DNA from: Epiperipatus broadwayi
Taxonomy: Eukaryota > Onychophora > Udeonychophora > Euonychophora > Peripatidae
DNA length: 64,000 nt
Direction of reading: 5' to 3'
Assembly: GCA_028023455.1 (NCBI GenBank)
Contig: JAQFVV010012423.1
Span: forward strand, 1,813,273-1,877,272
The notes under the pieces are model-generated. The model did no database searches. It had not been told where the DNA came from and saw only the letters and a list, made by a program, of their open reading frames with translations. Both the position numbers and the translations under genes were made by a program. Position 1 is the stretch's first letter; each line of letters opens with the position of its first letter. Of this stretch, positions 11,846 to 23,435 are shown in pieces.

Positions 11846-12842
11846 CACCTGGGTCTCTTTTTACGCGGACTTATTTAACACGATTTCAAAGTTACGCGAT
11901 TCATGTTTCACCGGAAGTCGAACTCCGATAATGCACTATTACTTTAAATAATAAATTTCACACACTTACATTATATTGAAAGTAATAGCACATTATTGGA
12001 AATCGACTTTCATCTTAGTAATTTCAATATTTTCAGTGCTTTATAATAGTAAGATTTTATGCAATAATGAAATTAAAATCATGATTTCCACATTTTATGT
12101 ATACACACATTAAATTTTACAAGATTATAATGTAAATTTGTTCAAACATTGTGCATGTTAATTTTGCATTTTAAATCACATTCTGTTTTTGTTTTTTAAA
12201 AAAGAACATAATCAATTATTAATCATTTAGTGTCCACAAGTTTATTTTTAAAAGGTGAGTAATAGCAGTGGGCACAATTAAATTTGACAATTAAAAATTA
12301 AAATCTGATTTTTAAATGGAATTGAAATTAAAGACAAAACTAAGAATTTAATTTTTAGTTATTAGTTTCATAAACAATTAATAAAATCATCGTCTCAAAG
12401 ATTAATTACTAATTACATTGTCACCAGAAAACCGTTGTCACAACATGAGTGTGAAGTTGGCGCTAGTTGTTTGCAAACGAATGTGTTTTTTGGCAAATAG
12501 CTATAATAATTAAAATGTGTATAAAAATGTAAATTACTGTACTGTAAATTATGCATAAAAATAAATTATTTTGAATAAAATTAAATATTATAGTTAAAAA
12601 AAGTTTGTCTTGTATCAACTTTTTTCAAATTTGAAATTTTTTATTAGTCATATTTTATTTTCTTATATTTTTTTGTGCAAATTTTAAAGTAATTTTACAT
12701 TGGTGCTTTGCTTTTACGTGAATTTTGAAAAATCAAGACTGCATCCCCCCTTTTTCAATGTAAGTTACATCTATTTTTGCACGATTTCGTTTGCGCGTGT
12801 TTTCTGAGGAACCTATCTATCACGTAAAAGGAGACCCAGGTG
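11846..12842. mobile_element. 997-bp non-autonomous DNA transposon with TA flanks
   Basis: The ends CACCTGGGTCTCTTTTTACG (11846-11865) and its near-perfect complement ending GGAGACCCAGGTG at 12842 form terminal inverted repeats. TA occurs directly outside each end (11844-11845 and 12843-12844), as with Tc1/mariner-type targets. Subterminal GC-richer blocks include TTACGCG and GTTTGCGCGTG. No transposase can be read. The superfamily is not determined. Confidence 0.75.
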
Positions 12843-12849
12843 TACACAC

Positions 12850-13026
12850 TATATAAATATTTTACAGAACAATCACATTTGAATACACAACTAGGATAAA
12901 ATGTATTGCTGTATATCAAAGGATAAATATATTTACAAGTTTATTTAAAAACGTTTCTTTAGAATCTTCTTGCAATTTGTTCTAGTAATGTATTCGAATG
13001 TGATTGTTCCATGAAATATTTATATT
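12850..13026. mobile_element. Small inverted-repeat element (MITE-like)
   Basis: About 36 bp at the left (TATAAATATTTTACAGAACA and on) is the imperfect reverse complement of the right end (GTGATTGTTCCATGAAATAT and on). It begins 7 bp after the end of the preceding 997-bp transposon. The loop of about 105 bp has no open frame. Target duplication is uncertain because the flank is TA-rich. Confidence 0.65.
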
Positions 13027-13185
13027 CCTAAAAGTTATATATTTAATCAGCATTAAAAATCAATCGTGTGTGATTAAAATTATTAATATATATAAATAGA
13101 TTTGTCTCATTATGTTCTTAATGTCAATAGTTACATTTTTTCAGTGATGTTTTTTCTTATGAAATTATAATAAACTATAACAGAT

Positions 13186-13866
13186 TCGAAGTCAGACTTT
13201 CACATGACCCTCAACTCTCCATGCCATCTCATATTGCTGACCCACCTGATCACACATATGTTGAAAAGATAAATAATCACCAATATACATATTTTATGCT
13301 AAACCAGAACTCATCAATTGGTCCACATTACTATCTCCACACATATATACAATCAGCACTCAGCTTTATATTAAGATAGCCAATCTTTATACTTTAATGG
13401 ACAGGCTTCAAACTACTCTAACCCATAACATTTTAGCCATCCATTTCATTGAAAATCTGATGATGGAATATTCAAAGCCCATGTTACTAAGATAGCCAAT
13501 CTTTATACTTTAATGGACAGACTTCAAACTACTCCAACCCACAACTCTTCAGCCATCTATTTCTTACATGGGCTTTGAACGTTCCATCATCAGATTTTCA
13601 ATGAAATGAATGACTGAAGAGTTGTGGGTTGGAGTAGTTTGAAGTCTGTTCATTGAAGTATGAAAATTGGCTATCTTAATATAAAGCTGAGCACTGATTG
13701 TATATATGTGTGGAGATCGTAATCTGGACCAACTGATGATTGCTGGTTTAGCATGAAATATGTATATTGGGCATTATTTATCTTTTCAACATGTGTATGA
13801 TCAGGTGGTTCAGCAATATGAGATGGCACAGAGAGTTGAGGGTCGTGTGAAAGTCTAAGTTCGAAT
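13186..13866. repeat. Inverted-repeat copy 3 of the hammerhead-bearing family
   Basis: Left arm 13186-13480 and right arm 13562-13866 are close inverted copies. Outer ends carry the tRNA-like B-box (GATTCGAAGTC on the left, AAGTTCGAATCCC on the right). Inner parts carry CATTGAAAATCTGATGATGG and its complement. A partial extra copy (about 13490-13555) of the TAAGATAGCCAATCTTTATA segment lies between the arms, so the inner junction was duplicated. The right arm holds the best-preserved hammerhead-like core. In the left arm the first core base is mutated (TTGATGA on the minus strand, near 13310-13316). Confidence 0.85.
13729..13770 (+). ncRNA. Hammerhead-ribozyme-like motif, best-preserved copy of the repeat family
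   Basis: CCAA (13729-13732) pairs with TTGG (13767-13770) as stem I. The core CTGATGA (13733-13739) is intact. Stem II is TGCT (13741-13744) with AGCA (13750-13753) around the loop GGTTT, though its closing position is a T-T mismatch instead of the usual G-C. GAAA (13755-13758) is intact. Stem III is only A-T, T-A, A-T around a 2-nt loop (13758-13765), and the cleavage triplet is ATA (13764-13766), which obeys NUH. Such tiny stem III versions are known from Penelope elements and retrozymes, where they work better as dimers. Activity is unproven, and the stem II mismatch argues for weak or lost activity. Confidence 0.55.
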
Positions 13867-13899
13867 CCCTTATGTATTACATTGTATATGTACAAGTGT

Positions 13900-16890
13900 G
13901 TACTGTACAGTGTATTAAATAAGCTACAACGTAATCTGAAGTTTGAAACCGCACTACTAAATTTTTTTCTGTTTACGTGTAAAACAACAATAATTTGAAA
14001 TGCACCATTGTTTTGCAATCATATAGAAAGCAAATATTGATAAAAATACGAATGTTTAAAAAGCCGGGAAAAGAAGTACTGTACTTATTTATTTTGCCAG
14101 ATGTTATCTATTTTGTTTATAAAAATGAAAACAAGTAGTTTTTAATTAGTGATCTATTAATTATTGAATATTTATTATTACTTGTTATTTTCATTTTCTG
14201 TAAAATTTTGAAAGAATTTGAAAACTCTTGAATTCTAGCCTCAATATAAATTAAACGGATTTTTTTTTCTGAGTATATGTATTTTAAAAAAATTCTAACA
14301 TCTGATTTTGTATTTTTATCTAAAATTTGCAGCCAAATTTAGGTTCGTTAAATGTTATATTTGAATTCTAAATCTATTTAAAGACATTTTAAAAGCAAAG
14401 TATCTGAAATATTTTCTACCAAGAACGTCTAATTAGTATCATTAAAAAGAAACTCTCTTTTTCAATTGATACTTTCGTGAAATTAAATAATAAACTTAAA
14501 AGCAAAAATCTAAATACCTGTATTCAAAATTCAAAACATTAATAATATCAAATATTTTAATGTTCAAAATTCTTCAATATTGTTATAATTTAAAATTATT
14601 ATGAATACACACAACAGCTTTGTCAATAAAGAAACCGAATGTATATGTGTGTACGTTTTCATTCAGCTGCCGTAATTACAACTATATGATTTTTTAAAGC
14701 TTATACTTTTGTACATATTTTATGTTCCCAATAATATTTTTCATAGTCAGTTGTAACACATCTGCCTGCATTGCATATATCTTAGTTTGAACCCGAACAA
14801 CCGTACAATATTGATTTGGGGAAATAATTATTAAGCTATTCTTAGCTAGAGAGCAAAAAAAAAAAAAGATGAGATATAGCTCAAGTATGCACACCAAATG
14901 ATTAGCTTAATGAGTATTCCTTTCTCCTTCATATTGTTCCTCTACAAGGAGATATTGTAGAGGGTTTTGCTCTGTAATGTTCTATTCAAATGATGATTTA
15001 TCTTATACCTTATTTGTGTTCATAACACTAAACAGTTCTCATCAAAATTTCATTTAAATTTACATAAGTATGCTGCATCAATTTTGTACTTTAACCTACT
15101 AAAGTCTTATCATTATTCTAATTAATATTATGGAATATTTATTATAATTTTTTTTAAATGAGGATGATATTTTGTAATGATCAGATTTGTATAGTCAGCA
15201 AAGATAACCTTAGGAACCAAGCAATGGTCATGCTCATATGTCTGTGTGTAACATTGATATAAACATTATCACAAGCAATATAAAGTCAAATCTCATTACC
15301 TATGCTCCCCATGACAATTTCCACATGTCTACCACATTTGATGTTAGCATATATGCGCTTTTACTTATATCCTGCTGATCTCAGGGAGATTTAAAACTAA
15401 TGTTTATAAACAAGAAGAAAATTTGAGAAGTAATGTGTATAGAAAACTTTATTAGTGACAATAAAAGCAAAAGTAAATTAAAAGTTTATATAGTTAGCTT
15501 TACAGATTGTATTAATTGAATTTATTGCAAATTAAAACTTAATTAGTGATTCCACAGCTTAATTACCATTAATTTACATAAAAGGGAGACTGCAGGTTTT
15601 ATATGTCTTAATAATTTCCAGGTGGACATTCTATAGTGGTTTAACAATTAGCAAATAATCATGCAGGGTTATGATAGAAGTATTTACTTAACTATATTAA
15701 AATTACAATCATGAATAGATGATTGTATATATTTATAATTATCACAGATTATGCACTTGGAATATCAGGCTTTAAAATACATTAAAATATACTGAGAGCA
15801 GTGCTAGGTTAAGAGTATATTCAATGAAGAAGATTGGGGCATGCCTGCCTTGGTGAAGCTCTACCCAAGGATTTCATTAGTTCAGGTAGTTATATGAATC
15901 AGGAATGAACATCTGCTTCTACAACCAGTAACAAAATTCTTACTATTAAGCAAAAATGAGTGTCTGCAATGATAATAATACTAATAACAGCAAAGATCAT
16001 CCAAATATGAAAATATGAGAGATATTCCTGCCTTTAGTATGATCATATCTGAAGATAATTACTTGGCAAATCATTTCCCCAAAGCAGGAATAAACATTTG
16101 CTTGAAGAAAAAATATATTGATTAATGAAAAATATATATATAAAAAATCCAGCAACATAACTAATTCTTAACTATGAAAGCCTGAAATTAAAAAGACCAA
16201 CAAAAATAAGCGTGATTGCCACATTATAAGTTGACAAGCAGCTATATATTATTTTGCTTGGTTAAAATCAAGGCCTAAATGACTTATCTTATATAAATAT
16301 GGAAATACAATTAAAAGATTTAAATAAATCCTGTGTAATTGAAGGTCTACCTTATAGATCATACACAAGAAAAAATACATTCACGATAGTTGAGAGATCA
16401 GTGATTTAGATATATAATTATAATGAAGTATTTATGAAAGCTGATCTTAACTTATCTCAGCTAATGTAAACCAAATGATATATATTTATCACTTTAAATA
16501 AAATGAAAATTATCCTTAGTTTTAACATTATTTTCAAAATTTATGCAACTTATTTTTATATTTGTTTATAAAAGAAACAAACAAATGGTTTTCTAATTGC
16601 AAAAGTAAAAATCTCAAATTGAAATGCATGATTAATTATATTTTAAAAAAGCAAAATCTTTAAGTCAGGTGAGGGAGTGGTTAAAAATGTCTTTGCACTT
16701 TTAATTATTTAGCTTACTTTTGAAATGAAAAAGTATTTACAAATTTAGTCCTCTGTCATCTATAAATCTAGAATATATGTAAACTTTAAAAATGACTGCA
16801 TAGTAAAATATTAAAAACTATTAACAAAATAAAGTAAATTATACTAAAAGAGAAACAAGAAATGTCAACTACCTATGAATTGTTTTATCA
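13900..16890. other. About 3 kb of AT-rich DNA without recognisable features
   Basis: Read on both strands for exons, tRNA-like boxes, terminal repeats and known protein traces. Nothing convincing was found. Confidence 0.45.
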
Positions 16891-17359
16891 ACATATGAGG
16901 GGTGCAAGTATAAAGTTCAAATGTTTCTGCTTTTTATTATCTTTGTGAAGGATTTACAAAAAAAAAACATAGTAAGGTATAGAGAGTGGCATGTAGATAT
17001 AATGATGTGTAGCTATCATGATGCAATTCACATGGTCCTGGATTTTCTTCTCAGATATTAATAAGTAATTGGTTATTATATAGATATGCTGATTTTTTAA
17101 AATAACATCTGACTGGAGGTGGCATAATTGACTAGTTGGCTTTTTATTTCTGGAAGGACTGCATGGCAGGGCAGCAGGTTGCATTCAGTAATGGAGGCAG
17201 GGATATCAGCAAAAGTACATTGGCCAGCAGATCTTAAGATAGAGAGCAATTCACAAACTCCATCGGAATTCTGAACTCATGTTCCACAGTGATTGTGGAG
17301 GGGAAGCAGACACAAATTTGCTACTCATTCATTGGCATAGTATGGGACTTCTAGCAGCT

Positions 17360-19205
17360 AATAATTAATGATTTTCTTAACAATAATGATGTTGAAGAAT
17401 CTTTTCACACAAACAGCTTGAAGAATTTCTTATAAAAAAGAACAATAATACTGTTTTTACATTTGCAAATGTATTTATACAATTTTCAACAAAAAGCATC
17501 CAGATTAACTTTTATTAAAAGATAGCAATTTAACCAGCTTAATTACAATTTAATCCTGTAATTGTTTATTGATTAGAAAAGTTTTCCATTTTCTGAATAC
17601 TTTTTGTCTAGTGCATTCTCTTGCAGTAATTAAACATCTTTTTACCACCAGTCCAAATATTAAAAGGAAAAACATTATTGTATATAAAAAGTGATTACCC
17701 TTTATGTTTTTTTAATTGTACTTTATACCTTATAATTAATCTGTTTTTACAAAATAAAATGTTCAGGAATTTTAATTAGCTGAATTTTAAATTGATCATT
17801 TATCAGTATTTTCTAGAATCGTTATACATTTGAACTGTTAATTATTTATCTAATCTCAGCTAACCATTTTTAATTCTTTTCTATCCACACATCCATCCAC
17901 TTGACTTTAGTAAATTTAATGAAGTAATTTTTTACTCTTATAATCTTTTAATAAATTTTTAATAAAATAAACTTTAAAATTTCCTATACAATTAAAATTA
18001 TTTAATTATAACTTGGCATGAAGCATATGTATATACGAATATGTATATATAGCTTCAATATAAAACTTAAATCTTTCAATTCCATTTTTCCCCCCTGCTC
18101 TTTATACTGATTTCGTTAATCTTTGTTATTTATTAATTTTTTATACCATCTATTTAGCATATTTTTTCTTATTTGCCTTCATTTTTCTAAAAATCTCTTC
18201 AATTAGGTGGGCTGTATTTGTACAGGACAATATTTTCCATGACTTAAAGATTCTATAGCTACACTAAAATTTTATAAATCTTTCAGTTGTATGAAGATAT
18301 TTGATATTTTTTATAATCCAGATTGAAAAGCTTGATTGTCATTTAAAGTTTTAGAAACTGGATCTGATTTTTAATTATGGTAAAGTTAATGTAAAATTAA
18401 AAACTAAAATAGCTAATTGTTTTCTTTTTGTTAGTTAATATGTTATCTGCTTTATCTTATAATGTCATAACAAATTTCATGGTTTTTTTTTTTTTAAATA
18501 ATATGCCAAATCTTAGAAACTTGGCTTTTATCAAATCAACCATCCTTCTATTAATATTAAAAGTATATATTTTTCTAATTAGTCATAATGATTGTAAGTA
18601 ATTAATTATATTCTAATTAAATCCGTAATACCTACGGATTTAATTAGAATATAATTAATTTATTTTTTAATAATGTCAAATATTTTTTCAAGGTGTGTCA
18701 GGAAACGATATTAAGAAAAAAAATATTAATTCAATTTCACAGATGATTTTATTTTCCAGAATTAGGCATATTAGTTTATATAACAATTTAATGAGATACT
18801 CAAAAAACTGGAGTTAGCAAGTTAATATAGAAAGGTATGGCAAAACAAAATTAGATTAATAGCACAAAGCTAGCTTTGGCAAATTTTCTCCAGAATCATA
18901 GTACAGAATAACACCACCCAGTTGGTAGTTTGAATATATAGTGGTTGAAAAATATGTAAATTTATCCCAGTATGCAATTATGTTTCATTTCTTAGTGGGA
19001 CATAAGACTCTTTTGTTAATTGAGTGCGGGTCCCTTGCAATTGTCCATGCTTCTTGAAATTTTATTTTTCTATCATCCTTTTCTGAGCATATTGTTTTAA
19101 GATTAGAGAGAGAAAAGATATTTTAGCATACCTCTTCATATCAATTTGCTAACTCAAGTTTTTCCAGTATTACATAATTATATGAAAAGAATTTAACCTT
19201 TGTGA
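17360..19205. other. AT-rich DNA without genes; contains one perfect hairpin
   Basis: Nothing gene-like apart from the hairpin at 18600-18660, listed separately. Confidence 0.5.
18600..18660. repeat. Perfect 28-bp inverted repeat with a 5-nt loop
   Basis: The arms 18600-18627 and 18633-18660 are exact complements around ATACC. The tips are AATTAATTATATTC and the inner end is AAATCCGTA. Cruciform or hairpin formation is possible. No target duplication or coding function is seen. Confidence 0.9.
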
Positions 19206-19210
19206 TTTAA

Positions 19211-19800
19211 ATATTATATGAGGGGAGATCCAAAAATATATGGAATAAAAAATTGTGTATTTATTTTTAGTTAGTATAAATTGAATCCCTTTGAAAGTAC
19301 AATTCACTCAATGCAATTTACCAGTCTAAACATGTTTTTAAATTTTTTGAAATAGCCTAAAATCTCTTGCATTATTTTTTTTCATCACTTCTAAGTCTGC
19401 AAAACATTTTTAGGCATTTTTTTTTCATATAAAAGAATAAAATGAAGTCACCCAGAGTGAGATCAGATGAATATGGCTGATGGATCAGCTGGTTTATGCT
19501 GAATTTAATTAAAAATTGTTTCACACTCAAGATTTTGTGTGCTGGAAAAGTTTGCACTCTCAAATAAGCCAAAAATCAGGTTGTTTTGTTTTTACTGCAT
19601 CATGCAAACTTTTCATAACTTGAAGATTTTAAATATCTGATTGTTATGAAAGTTCTGAGTCAACAATGTCTTTAGCATCCACAATAGAAATCAGCTTCAT
19701 CTTGACATTGGATTTCATTCATCACACTTTTTCTAGATGTGATAAATTTGATACTTCTATTAAATGATTCCTGTTATTTTTCCATATCCTCTCATACACG
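19211..19800 (-). pseudogene. mariner transposase relic
   Basis: A 66-codon minus-strand frame (19372-19572) contains QTFPAHKILSVKQFL, then HQPYSSDLTLGDFILFF. This matches the mariner region NAPxHxxxxVxxFL...HPPYSPDLxPxDFxLF, which contains the last catalytic aspartate of the DD34D triad; here it is retained in SSDL and GDF. A decayed continuation upstream (to about 19800) has only scattered similarity. The left edge near 19219 reads GAGGGGAGATCC, plausible as a terminal repeat. The rest of the transposase and the other end are missing or too decayed. Inactive. Confidence 0.75.
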
Positions 19801-20040
19801 TGAGATAAAAGAGATAAAAAATTAAATATAGAAATATTTCATTAAATACACATGCTTATATAGAAAACTTATTTATAAATATTTAAATATTCTTAACTGA
19901 ATGCTGAAGCAAGAAAGAAAAAACATTAAAGCCTTCATCTCATGGCAGTTTATTAACCTATGATTATTCACTTTTTTGCAAAGGTTTAATGATATATTTT
20001 CCCAGTATTGGTTATTTAAAGCAATTAATTATTTTTATTT

Positions 20041-20048
20041 ATCTACAT

Positions 20049-20083
<35 letters not shown>

Positions 20084-20095
20084 CACACACAAAGA
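20041..20095. repeat. (CA)n(TA)n(CA)n microsatellite
   Basis: ACACACAC, then a long TATATA run, then ACACACAC again, in the first half of a 55-bp block. Confidence 0.9.
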
Positions 20096-20439
20096 TTAAT
20101 ATAGTTCCAAAAGATGGACAAAATTGTACACTAATGAAAGTAATATCTTTATGTTTCTTTGAAGATTCATTTTGTAATTATATATTGGACTATTTTCAAA
20201 TTTTAGTTCAATTCTTAAGTTTTTAAAGAAATTCAAACTTTATTTATATTTTTCTAATATATTTAATCATCAGTAATAACATATAGATTAAATGAGGAAG
20301 AGAGAAAAAAAATTCTACTAAAAACATTATGTTGTGTAATAATCTGTATGACTTTATTAACAATTCAATTATTTGAAAAATTATAAATTAAGTTTGATTT
20401 TTTATAGAAATATTTAACAATTTAATTAAAAAATGGAAA

Positions 20440-20880
20440 TATTCCAATATATAACTACTGTATTACATAACAATCTATACATGAATGTACTCCAACATAT
20501 AACTACTCTATTACATAACAACCTATACATGAAAGAAGTCCAACACTTAAACAATCTCAATCTGTTGTCAAGGCAACATTATTTTACATAAAGTTATGCT
20601 TATATAGACATTACAGTTTACAACTAGACTACAGAGAAACCTCATTAAACAAACAATTATAATCTGTTCTGAAAGCAGAGTAACAAATGGTCCACTATAA
20701 CTTTCAAATTTCACTGAAATTGTGTGTTACCTAGATAATAAAGATAATAATGCTCAAAATTAGATAGGTTTAAAAAACTCAATACATGAAAGCAGACAAT
20801 ATTTAAACAATATCAATAACACTCAACAATTTCAATCTGTTGTCACGGTAACCTTTTACAATATGTATATAATAAATTTT
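20440..20880. repeat. Short direct repeats upstream of the ribozyme element
   Basis: A unit of about 57 bp with ATATAACTACT and TTACATAACAA occurs twice (about 20447-20560). AACAATYTCAATCTGTTGTC occurs near 20549 and again near 20825. The meaning is unknown; it may be part of an older element. Confidence 0.6.
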
Positions 20881-21014
20881 CACAATACAATTTACAATTT
20901 TTGTATAGCTATTATATAAATGCCATAAGTTGATTATAGTTTTATTTATTTATATATTGAAATTTTTTAGAGTTAATTCTACTGTTTTGTTTTAATGTAT
21001 ATTATTTAGTCTAG

Positions 21015-22192
21015 TTATATATATATTGTAACTTAAATTTCGATCGGAAGATTTTAAATATAAAATATTATTTAGCTTAATAAACGAAAAAGAATTGTAA
21101 TAAAAATTTTATATCAAAGAGAAAAGAATTAAACATTGTAACTTGCTGAGCATAAGCTATTAAACAAAAGATCAGACTGAGTTATCAATCATATTAAGGG
21201 TCATTGGATTAAATGAAACATACTCCTGGATAGTAGCTATATAGACATAAGGTCATAAATATTAAAATGATGAATAGGAATAAATTAAACATATTTTTAT
21301 AATTAGATTTTTCAAGATATCACAATATCAATAATTATAAACAAATTATTAATAACAACTATCTAATGTCCCAACTCCTCACTGAAGAGACCCATAAGTC
21401 GAAACCGGTCTGGGGATGGGGACAATCTAAGGTAAAGATGATTTGAATGCCTTCTCTTGTAGTAGCATTTATCATAATAAAAAAAAGCTTGTTTAGAGCG
21501 TTAGCATGCTCTTAAGTTAACAACTATTATAACTCAGGTATATGGAAATCAAGTGAGGTGAGTACACTAGTAACTCAATAAAATATCTCAATATATTCAA
21601 CTATATATTTTATCCACTTTCATTTATTGGTTTTATGTTAAGTGCACATTTAAACAAATACCAAGTGAATATGGTCTAGCAGGGTGCCACTAGATTATCT
21701 GAATCTAGAAAGTTATATCTAATAACCTTTTTACATGTACCGGGTTTGAATCCCTTTTTGGTACTTTATTTCTAAAAAAATGGGAGAATTTGCTTTTAGA
21801 GCCATATCACTGTACACTAATATTTAGATAAACACAAAACATCTTTAAACCAAAGTGGAGTATATAAAATTCATTAGACATAAATCATTTCCCAGATCTT
21901 AACATAACAAATGTGTTTCAATATTTTTATAAGTTTTACTAGCTCAGATTACTATTAATTTAGGATGGCAATTCACTCATCCTTGCATGAAATAGATGAT
22001 GGGACGGTGGTTATAATAATACTAAGAAATCACTAAATACTATGAAATCATTTTAATATTTATGACCTTATGGCTATATAGCTACTATCCAGATAATATA
22101 TGGTAATATTTATATTTGAATCATTTTTTTAATTATTTAATATATTTGGATCTTTTGATCATCTTTATTAAGTTACAATATATATATATGAC
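21015..22192. mobile_element. Inverted-repeat element carrying a hammerhead ribozyme
   Basis: The outer tips ATATATATATTGTAACTTAA (from about 21018) and TTAAGTTACAATATATATAT (to about 22190) are inverted repeats. Inside each, GGATAGTAGCTATATAG and ATAAGGTCATAAATATTAAAA (21226-21275) match the complement at about 22045-22093. Between the arms lies about 700 bp that holds the hammerhead and, near 21740-21760, a B-box-like GGGTTTGAATCCC. No protein-coding trace was found. A link to Penelope-like elements is inferred only from the ribozyme type. Confidence 0.65.
21376..21416 (+). ncRNA. Minimal type I hammerhead ribozyme
   Basis: All conserved parts are present. Stem I is TCCTCA (21376-21381) with TGGGGA (21411-21416), six pairs including one G-U. 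The core is CTGAAGA (21382-21388), where the variable position is A. Stem II is GAC (21389-21391) with GTC (21398-21400) around CCATAA. GAAA is at 21401-21404. Stem III is ACC with GGT (21404-21409), with no loop. The cleavage triplet is GTC, with the scissile bond after 21410. Outside, CCC (21370-21372) and GGGG (21418-21421) can extend stem I beyond an internal loop, as in natural type I forms. A loopless self-complementary ACCGGT needs two RNA copies to build a dimeric ribozyme, as described for Penelope-element hammerheads. Activity is not proven. Confidence 0.8.
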
Positions 22193-22199
22193 AAAGAAT

Positions 22200-22785
22200 A
22201 GAGAGCCGCTTATAGATTATCATATATAAACATAGAAATATCCAGTATTTCTTTTTATAAAAAAGATAGATTTTTTAAGTAAATGGGTGATACAAATTCA
22301 TTTTCAAGATGTTAAAATAAATAACTAGAATTAAAAAATAAATAACTGATGATATGACAGTAAATAAAATTAATAAACCAATAATAGCAATTTAAATTCG
22401 GTAATCATTTGTGTTCTGTAAATATTTTGCCATGTAACAATTCTATTAATCCTAATTCTGTTTTATTTTAAAATTTGGCTTTATTAAAAAAAATATTTTA
22501 TGGATGCTGAATTTTAATTTTATTCTGAATTCTGCTATTTATTAATATTATAAATAAATGAAAGATCTTCACTTTAAGAAGTTCGGAATCAAAAATGACA
22601 TTGGAGAACAATCATATCTAAAATTAAAATTCAGTTTTATAATTTTTATTATGAAATATACTTTTTATTTAATATCTTTTTTCTTTCAATGAGTTCTTTT
22701 TAGTAGTAAACTATTTACTAATATATTTATATATAACTTTTCAATCATTTATAACTTCTCTTTCTTTCTCCTCTTTTATGCTTAG
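22200..22785. other. AT-rich DNA, possible intron upstream of an exon
   Basis: AT-rich, ending in a pyrimidine-rich tract (22756-22780) and TTAG, read as a 3' splice site. Confidence 0.4.
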
Positions 22786-22914
22786 AAGTGATGCATGCTA
22801 GCATGATTTGGCCTAATCCATCCATGTCCCAAGGTGTGGCATCAGCCCCGTCTACATTAGGCTTCTCTGCCAGCCGAACTGCGCATGTCATTGTTCAGAA
22901 TGGCATGATTTGCG
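22786..22914 (+). CDS. Candidate coding exon of an unidentified protein
   Basis: A block of about 130 bp stands out as much more GC-rich than its surroundings. It follows a strong acceptor (pyrimidine tract, then ATGCTTAG at 22778-22785) and ends at TGCG|GTTGGT, a usable donor. Read after two leading bases, it is open for 42 codons and leaves one base, so it is 129 bp and phase 1-1; skipping it would keep the frame. The peptide begins VMHASMIWPNPSM, has an S/A/T/G-rich middle (GVASAPSTLGFSAS) and ends HVIVQNGMIC. I do not recognise the protein. The strand follows from the splice signals. A second usable donor GT lies at 22919. It could still be an exonised transposon. Confidence 0.45.
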
Positions 22915-23435
22915 GTTGGTTTCATTTCTTTTACTATAGCTATTAATTTTCTTATTAAATAATTATAATCTTATATATTTATAATTTTCCTATTTTAACT
23001 AATATTTTTATTAATATTACTGTAAATCTATTTATAAATATTACCTATATCTATATATCATATTAATTAATATCTTAATTTTACTAATTTATTGTACTAA
23101 ATACTTCTGGTGATGGCTGCTTAAGAGATTCCGGAAAAGATAAAAAATGAATTGTAACAATTTTATATTAAATAGATACATTGCATATTTTTTGCAAATC
23201 TTTTTTAAAAAAACTGTTACATGTAATTACTTCTTTGCATTAATAATACTATTGTTGAAAACAAATTTCTTAGAGTTAAGCTAAAAAAATATTTTTATTT
23301 AAAATATAGCTTCAGCAATGTGCTCAGGTATATACAGAGATAGTTAATAAGTATAATTTTCTATTTGAACTATTGACGAAAAAAAAACCAAATTTATTCA
23401 AACTAATAAAAATATTTTTTGTATTCTTTTTGTAG

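Noticed and set aside
13671-14018. Longest open frame of the window, 115 codons on the minus strand
   Set aside because: It runs through the right arm of the inverted repeat and its B-box into flanking DNA; other copies of the repeat do not keep it open.
16895-17350. GAGGGGTGCAAGTATAAAGTTC as a mariner-type end and mixed-composition DNA after it
   Set aside because: No transposase trace and no second end found; similarity is limited to GAGGGG.
21735-21765. B-box-like GGGTTTGAATCCC as a tRNA gene
   Set aside because: No A-box at the right distance and no cloverleaf; treated as part of the ribozyme element.
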